A stretch of DNA of 15,036 bases, from positions 1 to 15,036 of the forward strand of contig JAKIWU010000014.1 of NCBI GenBank assembly GCA_022749905.1, written 5' to 3'. Positions 7,052 to 13,588 of the stretch are shown one piece after another. The notes below the pieces were generated by a model. The model was not told the origin of the DNA, ran no database searches, and saw only the letters and a list, made by a program, of their open reading frames with translations. The stretch comes from Thermoplasmata archaeon (GTDB lineage: Archaea; Thermoplasmatota; Thermoplasmata; Lutacidiplasmatales; UBA184). The position numbers were made by a program, and so were the translations under genes. The number at the start of each line of letters is the position of its first letter. The first letter of the stretch is position 1.

Positions 7052-7828
7052 ATGCCGCTCCGGGCCGAGTTTCCGGAAGAGGGAGAACTCGTCGTCGGCA
7101 CTGTAACCTCGATTCGCAATTTCGGCGCCTTCGTCAAGCTCGACGAGTTCGCGAACCGCGAGGCGTTCATCCACCTCTCCGAGGTCGCCACGGGGTGGGT
7201 CAAGTACATCCGGGACCACATCCGCGAAGGACAGAAGATCGTCGCCCGCGTCCTACGGATCGACGCGACGAAGGGGCAGATCGACCTCTCCCTGAAACGG
7301 ATCAACGATCACCAGCGTCGCGAGAAGGTCCAGAGCTGGAAGAACGAGCAGCGTGCGACCCGCCTGCTCACGTCCGTCGCGACCACGCTGAAGACCGATG
7401 TCGACAGCGCGTACGACCAGTTCGCCGAGTCGCTCGTCGAGCGGTACGGGAGCCTCTTCGCGGCCTTCGAGGTTGCGTCGGCGGATCCGAAACGCTTCCA
7501 GAAGGAGGCGGTGAAGGCACCCTGGGTGACCGCGTTCCTCCGTGTGGCCGAGGAGAACCTCGTCCCTCCGCACGTCGCGGTTCGCGGGACGCTCGAGCTG
7601 TCCGACCCGTCTCCCGACGGCGTCGAGCACATCCGCGCGGCCCTCAAGGAAGCCGAGAAGACGGATCCCGAGACCGTGGTGGTCCACTACGTCGGAGCTC
7701 CACGGTACCGCGTGCTCGTCTCGGGTACCCAGTACAAGCAGGCGGAGGAGGTCCTCAAGCGGGCGACCGAGGCCGCGATCGCGTCGATCCGGGGCGCCGG
7801 TGGCCAGGGGAGCTTCACGCACGGATGA
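7052..7828 (+). CDS. eif2a: translation initiation factor aIF2 subunit alpha
   Basis: This is the alpha subunit of heterotrimeric aIF2, which brings initiator tRNA to the ribosome. The 258 residues contain an S1-type OB domain at the N-terminus (about 11-83: GELVVGTVTSIRNFGAFVKL, FIHLSEVATGWVKYIRDH, GQIDLSLKRI), a helical middle domain (about 85-170) and a C-terminal alpha-beta domain (about 175-250) that binds the gamma subunit. ATG 7052 is preceded by GGAGGT (7035-7040), and the N-terminus matches the family; the longer frame from 6878 overlaps S27e and is rejected. The stop overlaps the Nop10 start as ATGA. Length is close to the archaeal norm (about 265). Confidence 0.96.
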   Translation: MPLRAEFPEEGELVVGTVTSIRNFGAFVKLDEFANREAFIHLSEVATGWVKYIRDHIREGQKIVARVLRIDATKGQIDLSLKRINDHQRREKVQSWKNEQRATRLLTSVATTLKTDVDSAYDQFAESLVERYGSLFAAFEVASADPKRFQKEAVKAPWVTAFLRVAEENLVPPHVAVRGTLELSDPSPDGVEHIRAALKEAEKTDPETVVVHYVGAPRYRVLVSGTQYKQAEEVLKRATEAAIASIRGAGGQGSFTHG

Positions 7829-8007
7829 CCGAGGCTCTGCTCCACGTCTGCCGGACCTGTTCGAGGTACACCCTCGCGGAGGTCTGCCCGTCCTGCGGTG
7901 GGCCCACCCGCTCCCCCCACCCCCCCCGGTACTCGCCGGAAGATCGATGGGGCAAGTACCGCCGCGCCCTTCTCGCACGCGCTGCGCTCGAGGGCGCGGC
8001 GCCCTAG
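7825..8007 (+). CDS. nop10: Nop10, H/ACA RNP protein
   Basis: Nop10 is a small subunit of the box H/ACA pseudouridylation RNP that binds the Cbf5 catalytic subunit. The 60 residues show the archaeal zinc ribbon (C9, C12, C21, C24 within VCRTCSRYTLAEVCPSCGG) and the HPPRYSPEDRWGKYRR segment that is the family signature. The start ATG 7825 overlaps the aIF2-alpha stop by four bases. The gene position right after aIF2-alpha is the conserved archaeal arrangement. The N-terminal frame upstream of 7825 is a shadow and is not included. Confidence 0.95.
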   Translation: MTEALLHVCRTCSRYTLAEVCPSCGGPTRSPHPPRYSPEDRWGKYRRALLARAALEGAAP

Positions 8008-8019
8008 GGAGTGTTTCCT

Positions 8020-8544
8020 GTGGCCGCTTCGATGCACCGGATCAAGGTCGTCAACGACGTCAGCGAACTCGTCCCACTCCTCCGAGCGGTCGACTCTCCG
8101 CTGAAGCTGAAGCTCGTTCAGAGACTCGGCGAGGCGTGGCTCACCCTCGAGGACGTCGAGCGCGAATTCGGGCGCGAGGGAACGACCGCGCTCCAGTTCT
8201 TCGAGAAGCTGAAGCTGATCGACACCCGGTGGGTCGCCCGCGAGGGCCGCAAGCAGCCCGACAAGAGCTACCACTTCTACTACTCGACCATCAACATCAG
8301 CACCACCGCGCCGCTCCCGGAGGTCTCCGAGATCCTCGCGATCGCCGGCATGTCGGACAAGGAGTACGCGAAGCTCGAGAAGCGAATCTACGATGCGATC
8401 GGCGAGACCGGGCGCTTCTTCTCCGACGTGGCGGAGGAGCTCGGCATGTCGCCGACCCGCCTCAAGGGGCTGGTCCGGCGCTCCGACAAGCTCGAGTACC
8501 GCGGTCACCGGATTGAGCGCTTCACGGCCCCGCCCCCGGAATAG
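8020..8544 (+). CDS. tandem winged-helix protein (ArsR-like), function unknown
   Basis: This is a predicted DNA- or RNA-binding protein of 174 residues. The first domain (about 15-85), with LVPLLRAVDSPLKLKLVQRL, a Trp-Leu-Thr turn, TALQFFEKLKLI and a basic wing with HFYYSTINI, resembles ArsR-type winged helices. A second helix-turn-helix follows (about 110-168: MSDKEYAKLEKRIYDAI, then FFSDVAEELGMSPTRLKGLVRR). There is no zinc ribbon, so it is not TFE, although TFE often neighbours Trm56 in archaea. GTG 8020 is chosen because AGGGAG lies eight bases upstream; GTG 8011 and ATG 8032 are alternatives. It sits 12 bases after Nop10 and overlaps Trm56. The target is unknown; a role in controlling its own operon is a guess. 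Confidence 0.75.
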   Translation: MAASMHRIKVVNDVSELVPLLRAVDSPLKLKLVQRLGEAWLTLEDVEREFGREGTTALQFFEKLKLIDTRWVAREGRKQPDKSYHFYYSTINISTTAPLPEVSEILAIAGMSDKEYAKLEKRIYDAIGETGRFFSDVAEELGMSPTRLKGLVRRSDKLEYRGHRIERFTAPPPE

Positions 8545-9067
8545 CCCCGGACCGTCGGTCGACGTCCTGCGGATCGGGCACCGGCCCGGCCGGGACCCCC
8601 GCCTTACAACGCACCTCGCCCTAGCGGCCCGAGCCTTCGGCGCCGAACGTCTCCTCCTGCACCCGCCGGACCCCGAGCTCGCCCGTCGCATCGACGCGGT
8701 CCGCGCCCGCTGGGGGGGAAACTTCCAGGTCGAGGGATGCCCCGACTGGAAGAAAGCGATCCGCGCCTTCGAGGGTCCCGTGGTCCACCTCACGATGTAC
8801 GGGCTACCGTTGAGCTCGGTGCGGAGGTCGCTTCGAAAGGCCCGACGCCTCCTCGTCGTCGCCGGTGGGGCGAAGGTTCCCCGGGAGCTCTACGCGATCG
8901 CAACCTACAACGTAGCGATCGAGCCCCAACCGCACAGCGAGGTGGCGGCCCTCGCCGTCTTCCTTGACCGATTGCTCGGTCCTCCGGGCCGGCACCGATG
9001 GAAGGGCGCGCAGCAACGGATCCGACCGTCGAGCCGCGGGAAGCGGATCGAGGCACGTCCGTCATGA
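8513..9067 (+). CDS. trm56: tRNA (cytidine-56-2'-O)-methyltransferase
   Basis: This is a SPOUT-class methylase that methylates C56 in the T-loop of archaeal tRNAs. Motifs in order are LRIGHRPGRD (19-28), TTHLALAARAFGA (32-44), HLTMYGL (92-98), GGAKVPRELY (118-127) and the SAM knot NVAIEPQPHSEVAALAVFLD (133-152), followed by the family tail ending GKRIEA. The family N-terminus starts at about VDVLRIGH, yet no ATG or GTG is near. The best start is TTG 8513, inside the 3' end of the previous gene (32-bp overlap), giving 184 residues; ATG 8393 would add an unlikely 40-residue Arg/Ser stretch read from the neighbour. The stop overlaps the mevalonate kinase start as ATGA. Confidence 0.9.
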   Translation: MSASRPRPRNSPGPSVDVLRIGHRPGRDPRLTTHLALAARAFGAERLLLHPPDPELARRIDAVRARWGGNFQVEGCPDWKKAIRAFEGPVVHLTMYGLPLSSVRRSLRKARRLLVVAGGAKVPRELYAIATYNVAIEPQPHSEVAALAVFLDRLLGPPGRHRWKGAQQRIRPSSRGKRIEARPS

Positions 9068-10035
9068 CCGAGGACGATCCGATCGCGAGCGGGAGCCTCC
9101 CTGTGGCGGCCCGCTCTCCGGCGAAGTGCATCCTGTTCGGCGAACACGCCGTCGTCCGTGGCGGACCGGAGCTCGTTGCCGCGATCGACCTCCACACGCA
9201 GGTCGGCGTGGCTCGCGGACCTTCGACCCATCTGAATGGGGACCCCGATGCGTCGAGGACGAACGCCTACCTTCGAGAGGCCCTCGCCCGCCACTGGGAA
9301 GGAGGGGAAAGCCTCGCCATCCGCTCGACCTCGCGGATCCCCAAGGCGTCCGGGCTTGGCTCCTCGGCAGCGTTCACCGCATCGCTGCTCGCCGCTCTCG
9401 GTTCGGCGCGGGGGGGAGTCGGACGCGCGGATCTCGCCGCGCGCGCCTATCAGACCGAGCGGGGAGCCCAGGGGGTGGGGAGCCCCGGCGACACCTCCGC
9501 CGTCGTTGCCGGGGGGTACATCTCGATTAACGCGGAGGGGAGCGAAGCACTCTGGAGCGTCGCCGGGGAGGATACGGCCTGGACCGTGCGGCGCGTGAGC
9601 GACCCCGGCTGGATCTGGGTCGTGGCCTACAGCGGGATCCCGCGCAGCACCGCCGAAGCCGTCCGCGCGGTCGGACGCCGCCTCGCCGAGCCGGACGGAC
9701 CGAAGCTCCTCGAGCGTTTCCGCCAGGTGGCCCTGGAGGGCATCGGAGCCGTGACACGCGAAGACCGCGACCGCACCGGCGCACTCCTGACGGAGAACCA
9801 GGCTCTGCTCCGCGAGGTGGGCGTGTCGCATCCTCGACTCGAAGCGTTGATCGACGCGGCGATCCCGACGTCGCTCGGGGCCAAGCTCACCGGCGCCGGT
9901 GCCGGCGGATCGATCGTCGCGTTGCCGAGGCCCGGCCGCGAGCTCGAGACCGCGCGCAGGATCGCGAGCGCTGGGGGTCTTCCCTTCGTGGTGCGTGTCG
10001 AGCCCCGAGGGGTTCGGATCGTCGAATCCCGATAG
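9064..10035 (+). CDS. mvk: mevalonate kinase
   Basis: This GHMP-family kinase phosphorylates mevalonate in the isoprenoid pathway that supplies archaeal lipids. The 323 residues contain the N-terminal AKCILFGEHAVV motif with Lys21, the ATP loop PKASGLGSSAA (93-103), the segment GVGSPGDTS (137-145), whose Asp143 matches the catalytic Asp of the mevalonate kinase SPTDT motif, and motif 3 KLTGAGAGGS (274-283). These fit mevalonate kinase better than phosphomevalonate or homoserine kinase. Whether the pathway beyond is classical or archaeal cannot be seen here. ATG 9064 overlaps the Trm56 stop as ATGA; a longer start at 8998 lies inside Trm56 and is rejected. It is the last gene of the plus-strand operon. 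Confidence 0.88.
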   Translation: MTEDDPIASGSLPVAARSPAKCILFGEHAVVRGGPELVAAIDLHTQVGVARGPSTHLNGDPDASRTNAYLREALARHWEGGESLAIRSTSRIPKASGLGSSAAFTASLLAALGSARGGVGRADLAARAYQTERGAQGVGSPGDTSAVVAGGYISINAEGSEALWSVAGEDTAWTVRRVSDPGWIWVVAYSGIPRSTAEAVRAVGRRLAEPDGPKLLERFRQVALEGIGAVTREDRDRTGALLTENQALLREVGVSHPRLEALIDAAIPTSLGAKLTGAGAGGSIVALPRPGRELETARRIASAGGLPFVVRVEPRGVRIVESR

Positions 10036-10067
10036 TCCACCCGGGCGAGCCTTAGGGCGGGGCCTGG

Positions 10068-11264
10068 TCACTTCCGAGCGACGATCCGAACGATCGCGCC
10101 CGGCTCGAGCGGGTGGTCCGCCGCCATGGCGCGGTGGGTCCTGCCGTCGATCGCTCGGATGAAATGCTCGCCGAGGTCGGAATGGACCCGATACGCGAAC
10201 GCCCGGGCTTGGGTCCCTGCGGGAACCAGGTGCGCGTCGGGAAGCACTCGGCCGGCCGAATCCGTCCACCGGGTTTCGTCCTCCACGGGGAAGACCGCGA
10301 TGCGGTGGAGCTCCCGGAAGACGAGCGATTCGAGGGCCGCTTGCACTCCCGTCGAGCCCCACCGTCGCAGGATCGCGGCGACTTCCTCGAGCGCGTGGCG
10401 TTGCGCCGGAGTAAGCTTCTCGGCGTTTGTCGCCTCGAACGACGCATCGCCGGGGGCGTAGCGAATGAGTCCGGAGCGCGCCGCGCGTCGCAACGAAAGC
10501 TCGGCCTCGGCGGAGGTGGGCACGACGCCGACGGGATCCGTCCGCTCCGCGAGCGCCGCCAGAGTCTCGGGAACGATGCGATCGCACTTGTTCGCGGCGA
10601 CGAGCCTCGGTTTCGACGCCGTCAGGAGCGCCTCCGCGAGCGCGCGCCGGTCCGCCTCGGACCAGTGCGACGGATGCGCTCGGTCCACGGGAACGGCGCG
10701 CAGCGCCGCGGAGATGTCGGCCATCGAGATGGAAAGCCCGGTCAGCCGCGCGTGGACGAACTCCTCGATCTTGCCGCCTTCGAGCTCGATCGTCTTCACG
10801 TGACGTCCGAAATCTCGGTTCAGGATCTCCGCGACCCACGCGACGAGCTCCTCCTGGAGCCAGCCTACCGCAGCCGCAGGATCCTGGCTCCCGATCGCGG
10901 CGATCTCTCCCTCCGGGGTCGTCCCGCCGGAGGCGTCGATGACCTGCAGGAATCCGTCGGCGGCACGAAGATCATCGAGGAACCGGTGGCCGAGCCCTCG
11001 CCCCTCGTGGGCACCGGGCACGAGGCCCGGCACGTCGACGAGGTTGACGGGGACCCAGCGTGTTCCGTCCACGCACTTCGCGTTCCCTGGGGTACAGGGG
11101 ACGTTCTTCTCGCGATGGGGGCAGGCCACGCGCACGGCACCGACACCCCGGTTCGGGGTCGTGGTCGTGAACGGGTACGGCGCCATCGGGACGTCGAGGA
11201 GGGTGAGCGCGTTGAACAGCGTCGACTTCCCGACGTTCGGCTGGCCGACGACGCCAACCTCCAT
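10068..11264 (-). CDS. ychF: YchF/OLA1-like GTPase (archaeal type)
   Basis: This is a 398-residue Obg-related P-loop NTPase that binds ribosomes. G motifs are GQPNVGKS (7-14), a TTTTPN switch (33-38), DVPG (77-80) and NKCD (225-228), with SAE at 251-253. The NKxD form predicts GTP use; OLA1 and bacterial YchF have altered G4 motifs and prefer ATP. An archaeal Cys insertion is present (C48, C57, C64), and a TGS domain occupies about 322-396. Start ATG 11264 is backed by the Shine-Dalgarno GGGGAGGGG just upstream; a longer frame to 11378 runs back into PduO. It follows PduO by 17 bases and converges on mevalonate kinase with a 32-bp gap. Confidence 0.92.
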   Translation of the reverse strand: MEVGVVGQPNVGKSTLFNALTLLDVPMAPYPFTTTTPNRGVGAVRVACPHREKNVPCTPGNAKCVDGTRWVPVNLVDVPGLVPGAHEGRGLGHRFLDDLRAADGFLQVIDASGGTTPEGEIAAIGSQDPAAAVGWLQEELVAWVAEILNRDFGRHVKTIELEGGKIEEFVHARLTGLSISMADISAALRAVPVDRAHPSHWSEADRRALAEALLTASKPRLVAANKCDRIVPETLAALAERTDPVGVVPTSAEAELSLRRAARSGLIRYAPGDASFEATNAEKLTPAQRHALEEVAAILRRWGSTGVQAALESLVFRELHRIAVFPVEDETRWTDSAGRVLPDAHLVPAGTQARAFAYRVHSDLGEHFIRAIDGRTHRAMAADHPLEPGAIVRIVARK

Positions 11265-11281
11265 GGACCCCTCCCCGGATC

Positions 11282-11857
11282 CTAGACCGAGTAGTTGGGC
11301 ACGATCTCGGTCACCTTCATGTTGCGGTTGACCGTCAGCGCGAGCGCGAAGAAGAGATCGCTCAGCCGGTTCGCCCACTGAAGGAGTTCCGGTCGGACCG
11401 GCGATTCCCGGTTCAAGCGCCAGAGGCTGCGTTCGGCCCGTCGTGCGACGGTCCGGCAGACGTGCAGTTGCGCTCCGGCGCGGCTCCCCCGGGAGAGGAC
11501 GAACGTTCGCATCGGGTCGAGGTTCGCCGAATAGCGGTCGATGTCGACCTCGAGGCGGCGCACGTGTCGCGCCTCGACGCGGTGCTTCGGCGGCGGTCCG
11601 CCCGGCGAGACGGCGATCTCCGTCTGCGCGACGAAGAGCTCGTGCTGGATCCGTACGAGCAGGGCCCTGACGCCCAGCGCCGCGGGGGGGAGGGTCGCCT
11701 CCGCCACCCCGATCTCGGCGCCGAGCTCGTCGAAGGTCCCGAACGCGGTGATCCTGGAGGAGTCCTTCAGTACGCGGGCGCCGCCAGCGAGACCGGTCTG
11801 ACCGCGGTCACCGGTGCGGGTGTATAGCCGCGTACCGCTCGCGTCTCCATCCTCCAC
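11282..11857 (-). CDS. pduO: PduO-type cob(I)alamin adenosyltransferase
   Basis: This enzyme transfers the adenosyl group of ATP to cob(I)alamin to make adenosylcobalamin. The 191 residues carry the family marks: ATP-binding TRTGDRGQT (13-21), FGTFDELGAEIG (39-50), CRTVARRAERS (134-144) and the NRLSDLFFALA signature (163-173). GTG 11857 is the first usable start and gives nine residues before LYTRTGD, normal for the family. There is no clear ribosome-binding site, and a Cys-rich open frame overlaps the first 91 bases. It implies that this archaeon makes or salvages adenosylcobalamin, though no other cobalamin gene is in view. YchF lies 17 bases downstream. Confidence 0.93.
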   Translation of the reverse strand: MEDGDASGTRLYTRTGDRGQTGLAGGARVLKDSSRITAFGTFDELGAEIGVAEATLPPAALGVRALLVRIQHELFVAQTEIAVSPGGPPPKHRVEARHVRRLEVDIDRYSANLDPMRTFVLSRGSRAGAQLHVCRTVARRAERSLWRLNRESPVRPELLQWANRLSDLFFALALTVNRNMKVTEIVPNYSV

Positions 11858-12000
11858 CGTATCTGGTCGAGAGGCGACGCCAGACCGTGGACCGGGCAGA
11901 ACGAGATGTGAAGCACCTCATTATGCTTGGCATCTTGTCGGCACAGTCGGCAGACGAATCCACACCGCTCACTCCACGCGACCCCCAATGTCTCCATCAT
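11767..12000 (-). CDS. possible small Cys-rich zinc-binding ORF
   Basis: This 77-residue frame contains C13, C17 and C20 (CGFVCRLC) and then CPVHG (C35, H38), a spacing that could bind zinc. It fills the gap between the ribbon-helix-helix gene (20 bases away) and PduO, on the same strand. Against it, the last 30 residues lie within the PduO coding region in another frame and look like a shadow, and the ribosome-binding site is weak. The DNA at 11900-12010 is less GC-rich than the neighbours. It could be a real short gene, or the remains of a zinc domain once fused to PduO. I do not recognise a family. Confidence 0.35.
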   Translation of the reverse strand: MMETLGVAWSERCGFVCRLCRQDAKHNEVLHISFCPVHGLASPLDQIRWRMETRAVRGYTPAPVTAVRPVSLAAPAY

Positions 12001-12020
12001 GCAACCACTTCTTCTGAGGG

Positions 12021-12419
12021 CTAGCGCTCGAGGAGCCCCCGTCCTGCGCGATCGGCCTTCCGTCGGTTCCGACGCCGCTCAGCAGCCTCCCTCGCCCGCT
12101 CGCGCAGGCTCGGGAACCGCTCCGCGTGGATCCGGGCGAGCTCTTGGAGCCCGAGCGTCAGGACAAGGGTCACCGCCGCGTCCCGGCTCGGGGCCCAGCC
12201 GTCCTCGACGACCGTCTCGATCTGGTCGCTGAGTCCGACGGGCAGCTCGTCGCGCTCGGCCGCCACAGCATCCGACGCGCGAACGAGCGCGCGCACCGCC
12301 TCGGACCGGTTGGGGAGGTCGAGCGAGGTCCCGAATCGGTCGAGCCGCGCCAGCTCCTCGGCGGTCAGGCGTACGCCGAGAAAGCGGTCCGCGGATTCTC
12401 CCAACCGGGCCGTTCGCAC
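12021..12419 (-). CDS. tandem ribbon-helix-helix (CopG-like) DNA-binding protein
   Basis: This is a predicted transcription regulator of 132 residues. The first ribbon-helix-helix unit (about 12-50) has a beta strand FLGVRLT, helix EELARLDRFG, then PNRSEAVRALVRA. A second similar unit (about 60-98) reads LSDQIETVVEDGWAPSRDAAVTLVLTLGLQEL, so one chain may carry two ribbon-helix-helix folds instead of forming a simple dimer. The tail is basic (RRRNRRKADRAGR). GTG 12419 lies about 27 bases from the TATA-like CTAAATAG on the minus strand, which fits a leaderless message. It is divergent from the arrestin-like gene, and an inverted repeat in the shared promoter suggests it controls itself or both. 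No antitoxin partner gene is visible downstream. Confidence 0.75.
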   Translation of the reverse strand: MRTARLGESADRFLGVRLTAEELARLDRFGTSLDLPNRSEAVRALVRASDAVAAERDELPVGLSDQIETVVEDGWAPSRDAAVTLVLTLGLQELARIHAERFPSLRERAREAAERRRNRRKADRAGRGLLER

Positions 12420-12423
12420 GAGC

Positions 12424-12473
12424 GTTTAACAGAACTCAACATCTATTTAGTTATTTCTCGATTTTTGTTAAAC
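12424..12473. repeat. 8-bp inverted repeat in AT-rich divergent promoter
   Basis: GTTTAACA (12424-12431) and TGTTAAAC (12466-12473) are exact reverse complements 34 bases apart. They flank the TATA-like element of the ribbon-helix-helix gene, and one arm sits about 20 bases before the first ATG of the arrestin-like gene. They could be two operator half-sites read by the neighbouring regulator. Confidence 0.5.
12443..12450 (-). promoter_or_regulatory. putative TATA box of the ribbon-helix-helix gene
   Basis: The minus strand reads CTAAATAG within GAAATAACTAAATAG, close to the archaeal BRE-TATA pattern. The centre is about 27 bases from the GTG at 12419, so the message is probably leaderless. 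Confidence 0.55.
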
Positions 12474-12490
12474 ACCTCGCGGGCTCCCAC

Positions 12491-13555
12491 ATGCGACGAT
12501 TCTGGCAGATGCGCACGCGCGCGACTGTTGGACGAGGGCAAGTTTCGTGCCCCCGTCCGAGGTGCGGAGCGGTCGGGGTAATCACGGGAGGTCGAATCGT
12601 CCCCGGCTGGATCCTCGAGGATCTTCTCCCCCGGCGCCGAGTGATATCCCCGAACGTGCTCGTGCCACCGATGCCGAGCCTTGCGTTCGAGAGCTTGCCA
12701 AGTTATTCCTGGCCGGGGGGATCGATCTCGGGCACGGTGGTCCTCCAGGTGGATGCTCCTACGCGGGGGCGCAATCTCTGGATCGAACTGAGCGGGCGGG
12801 AGCTTGCCCAGGTCACGGTCTCCCAGGGGAAAGGGAGCAACAAGATCACCGAGGAGGCCGTCTTCTTTCAGCAGACTTGGGATCCAGGGCCGGTACTGAC
12901 GTTCGCCGACCCCGTGCACATTGCGCCCGGGGTGTACCGTGCACCGTTCCAATTCTCGCTCCCCGCGACCGCGCAGCCCTCGATCCATACGACACCCTAC
13001 GTGGGCAGCGGTGGGGTGTTTGACTATCGACGGGATGGCCTGTATGTGGAATACGCGCTCGAGGCGCGTCTCAAAGTCCCGATGTGGCCAGACGTCGTCG
13101 CCCGCGCCTTGATCCCGATCTTCAGCTCCCGCCGCGTACTCGGGATCCTGCCCCCGTGTGCGAGCCCCCCGGATCGAGATCACCCGACGCTCGCATTGGG
13201 AACTCCGGGCACTGCACCGCTGCTGCCCGGGGGAACCCTTCGGGTCCCGTTCCAGATCGAGAACCCCGGAGGCAAGAGGCTCCGCTCGCTCCGGCTTGCA
13301 CTCACGAGGGTCGTGCAATACCGCGCGCGAGGGGTCCCTGGGATCGCACGGTCACCCACCTACCAAGTCGAGCAACCGTTGGGGGGCAACGCGCCTACCT
13401 ATGCGGGAACCCTCGAGATCAGCGTACCGAACACCGAGGACGCGACCGGCCCTGGGCAGGGGCGACTCTACGTGACCTTCTGGACGGCGAAGGCGGTCCT
13501 CGACGTCGAACTCGGGTTCAACGTCGATCTCGAGACCGCCTTGTTTCCGGGGTGA
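12491..13555 (+). CDS. two-domain arrestin-like protein
   Basis: I read this as an arrestin-fold protein by pattern. The N-domain (about 62-212) shows SYSWPGGSISGTVVL, then RNLWIELSGREL, the phrase GVYRAPFQFSLPATAQPS (147-164) and YVEYALEARLKVP, matching the family plan of Pro-Gly entry, a Gly-turn strand, a G-x-Y-x-x-P-F-x-F-x-LP block and a Tyr strand. The C-domain (about 235-354) has GGTLRVPFQIENPGGKRLRSL and ends YVTFWTAKAVLDVELGFNVDLETALFPG-like strands. Arrestin folds bind membrane proteins or form sorting scaffolds in eukaryotes; the archaeal role is unknown. There is no signal peptide. The first 60 residues are Arg-rich with CPRPRCG and may not be translated; ATG 12671 would give a 294-residue protein. 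Confidence 0.6.
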   Translation: MRRFWQMRTRATVGRGQVSCPRPRCGAVGVITGGRIVPGWILEDLLPRRRVISPNVLVPPMPSLAFESLPSYSWPGGSISGTVVLQVDAPTRGRNLWIELSGRELAQVTVSQGKGSNKITEEAVFFQQTWDPGPVLTFADPVHIAPGVYRAPFQFSLPATAQPSIHTTPYVGSGGVFDYRRDGLYVEYALEARLKVPMWPDVVARALIPIFSSRRVLGILPPCASPPDRDHPTLALGTPGTAPLLPGGTLRVPFQIENPGGKRLRSLRLALTRVVQYRARGVPGIARSPTYQVEQPLGGNAPTYAGTLEISVPNTEDATGPGQGRLYVTFWTAKAVLDVELGFNVDLETALFPG

Positions 13556-13588
13556 AGCTCTTCCTTCCGACGCGGTGCCAGGGGGAAC

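Noticed and set aside
8020..8544. Transcription factor TFE
   Set aside because: TFE often neighbours Trm56, but this protein lacks the C-terminal zinc ribbon and has two winged-helix-like domains instead.
8905..10839. 644-residue minus-strand open frame
   Set aside because: Runs antisense through mevalonate kinase and then out of frame through YchF; Arg/Asp-rich with no domain.
12021..12419. Antitoxin of a toxin-antitoxin pair
   Set aside because: Ribbon-helix-helix proteins are often antitoxins, but no toxin-like gene (RelE, PIN, MazF type) follows or precedes it.
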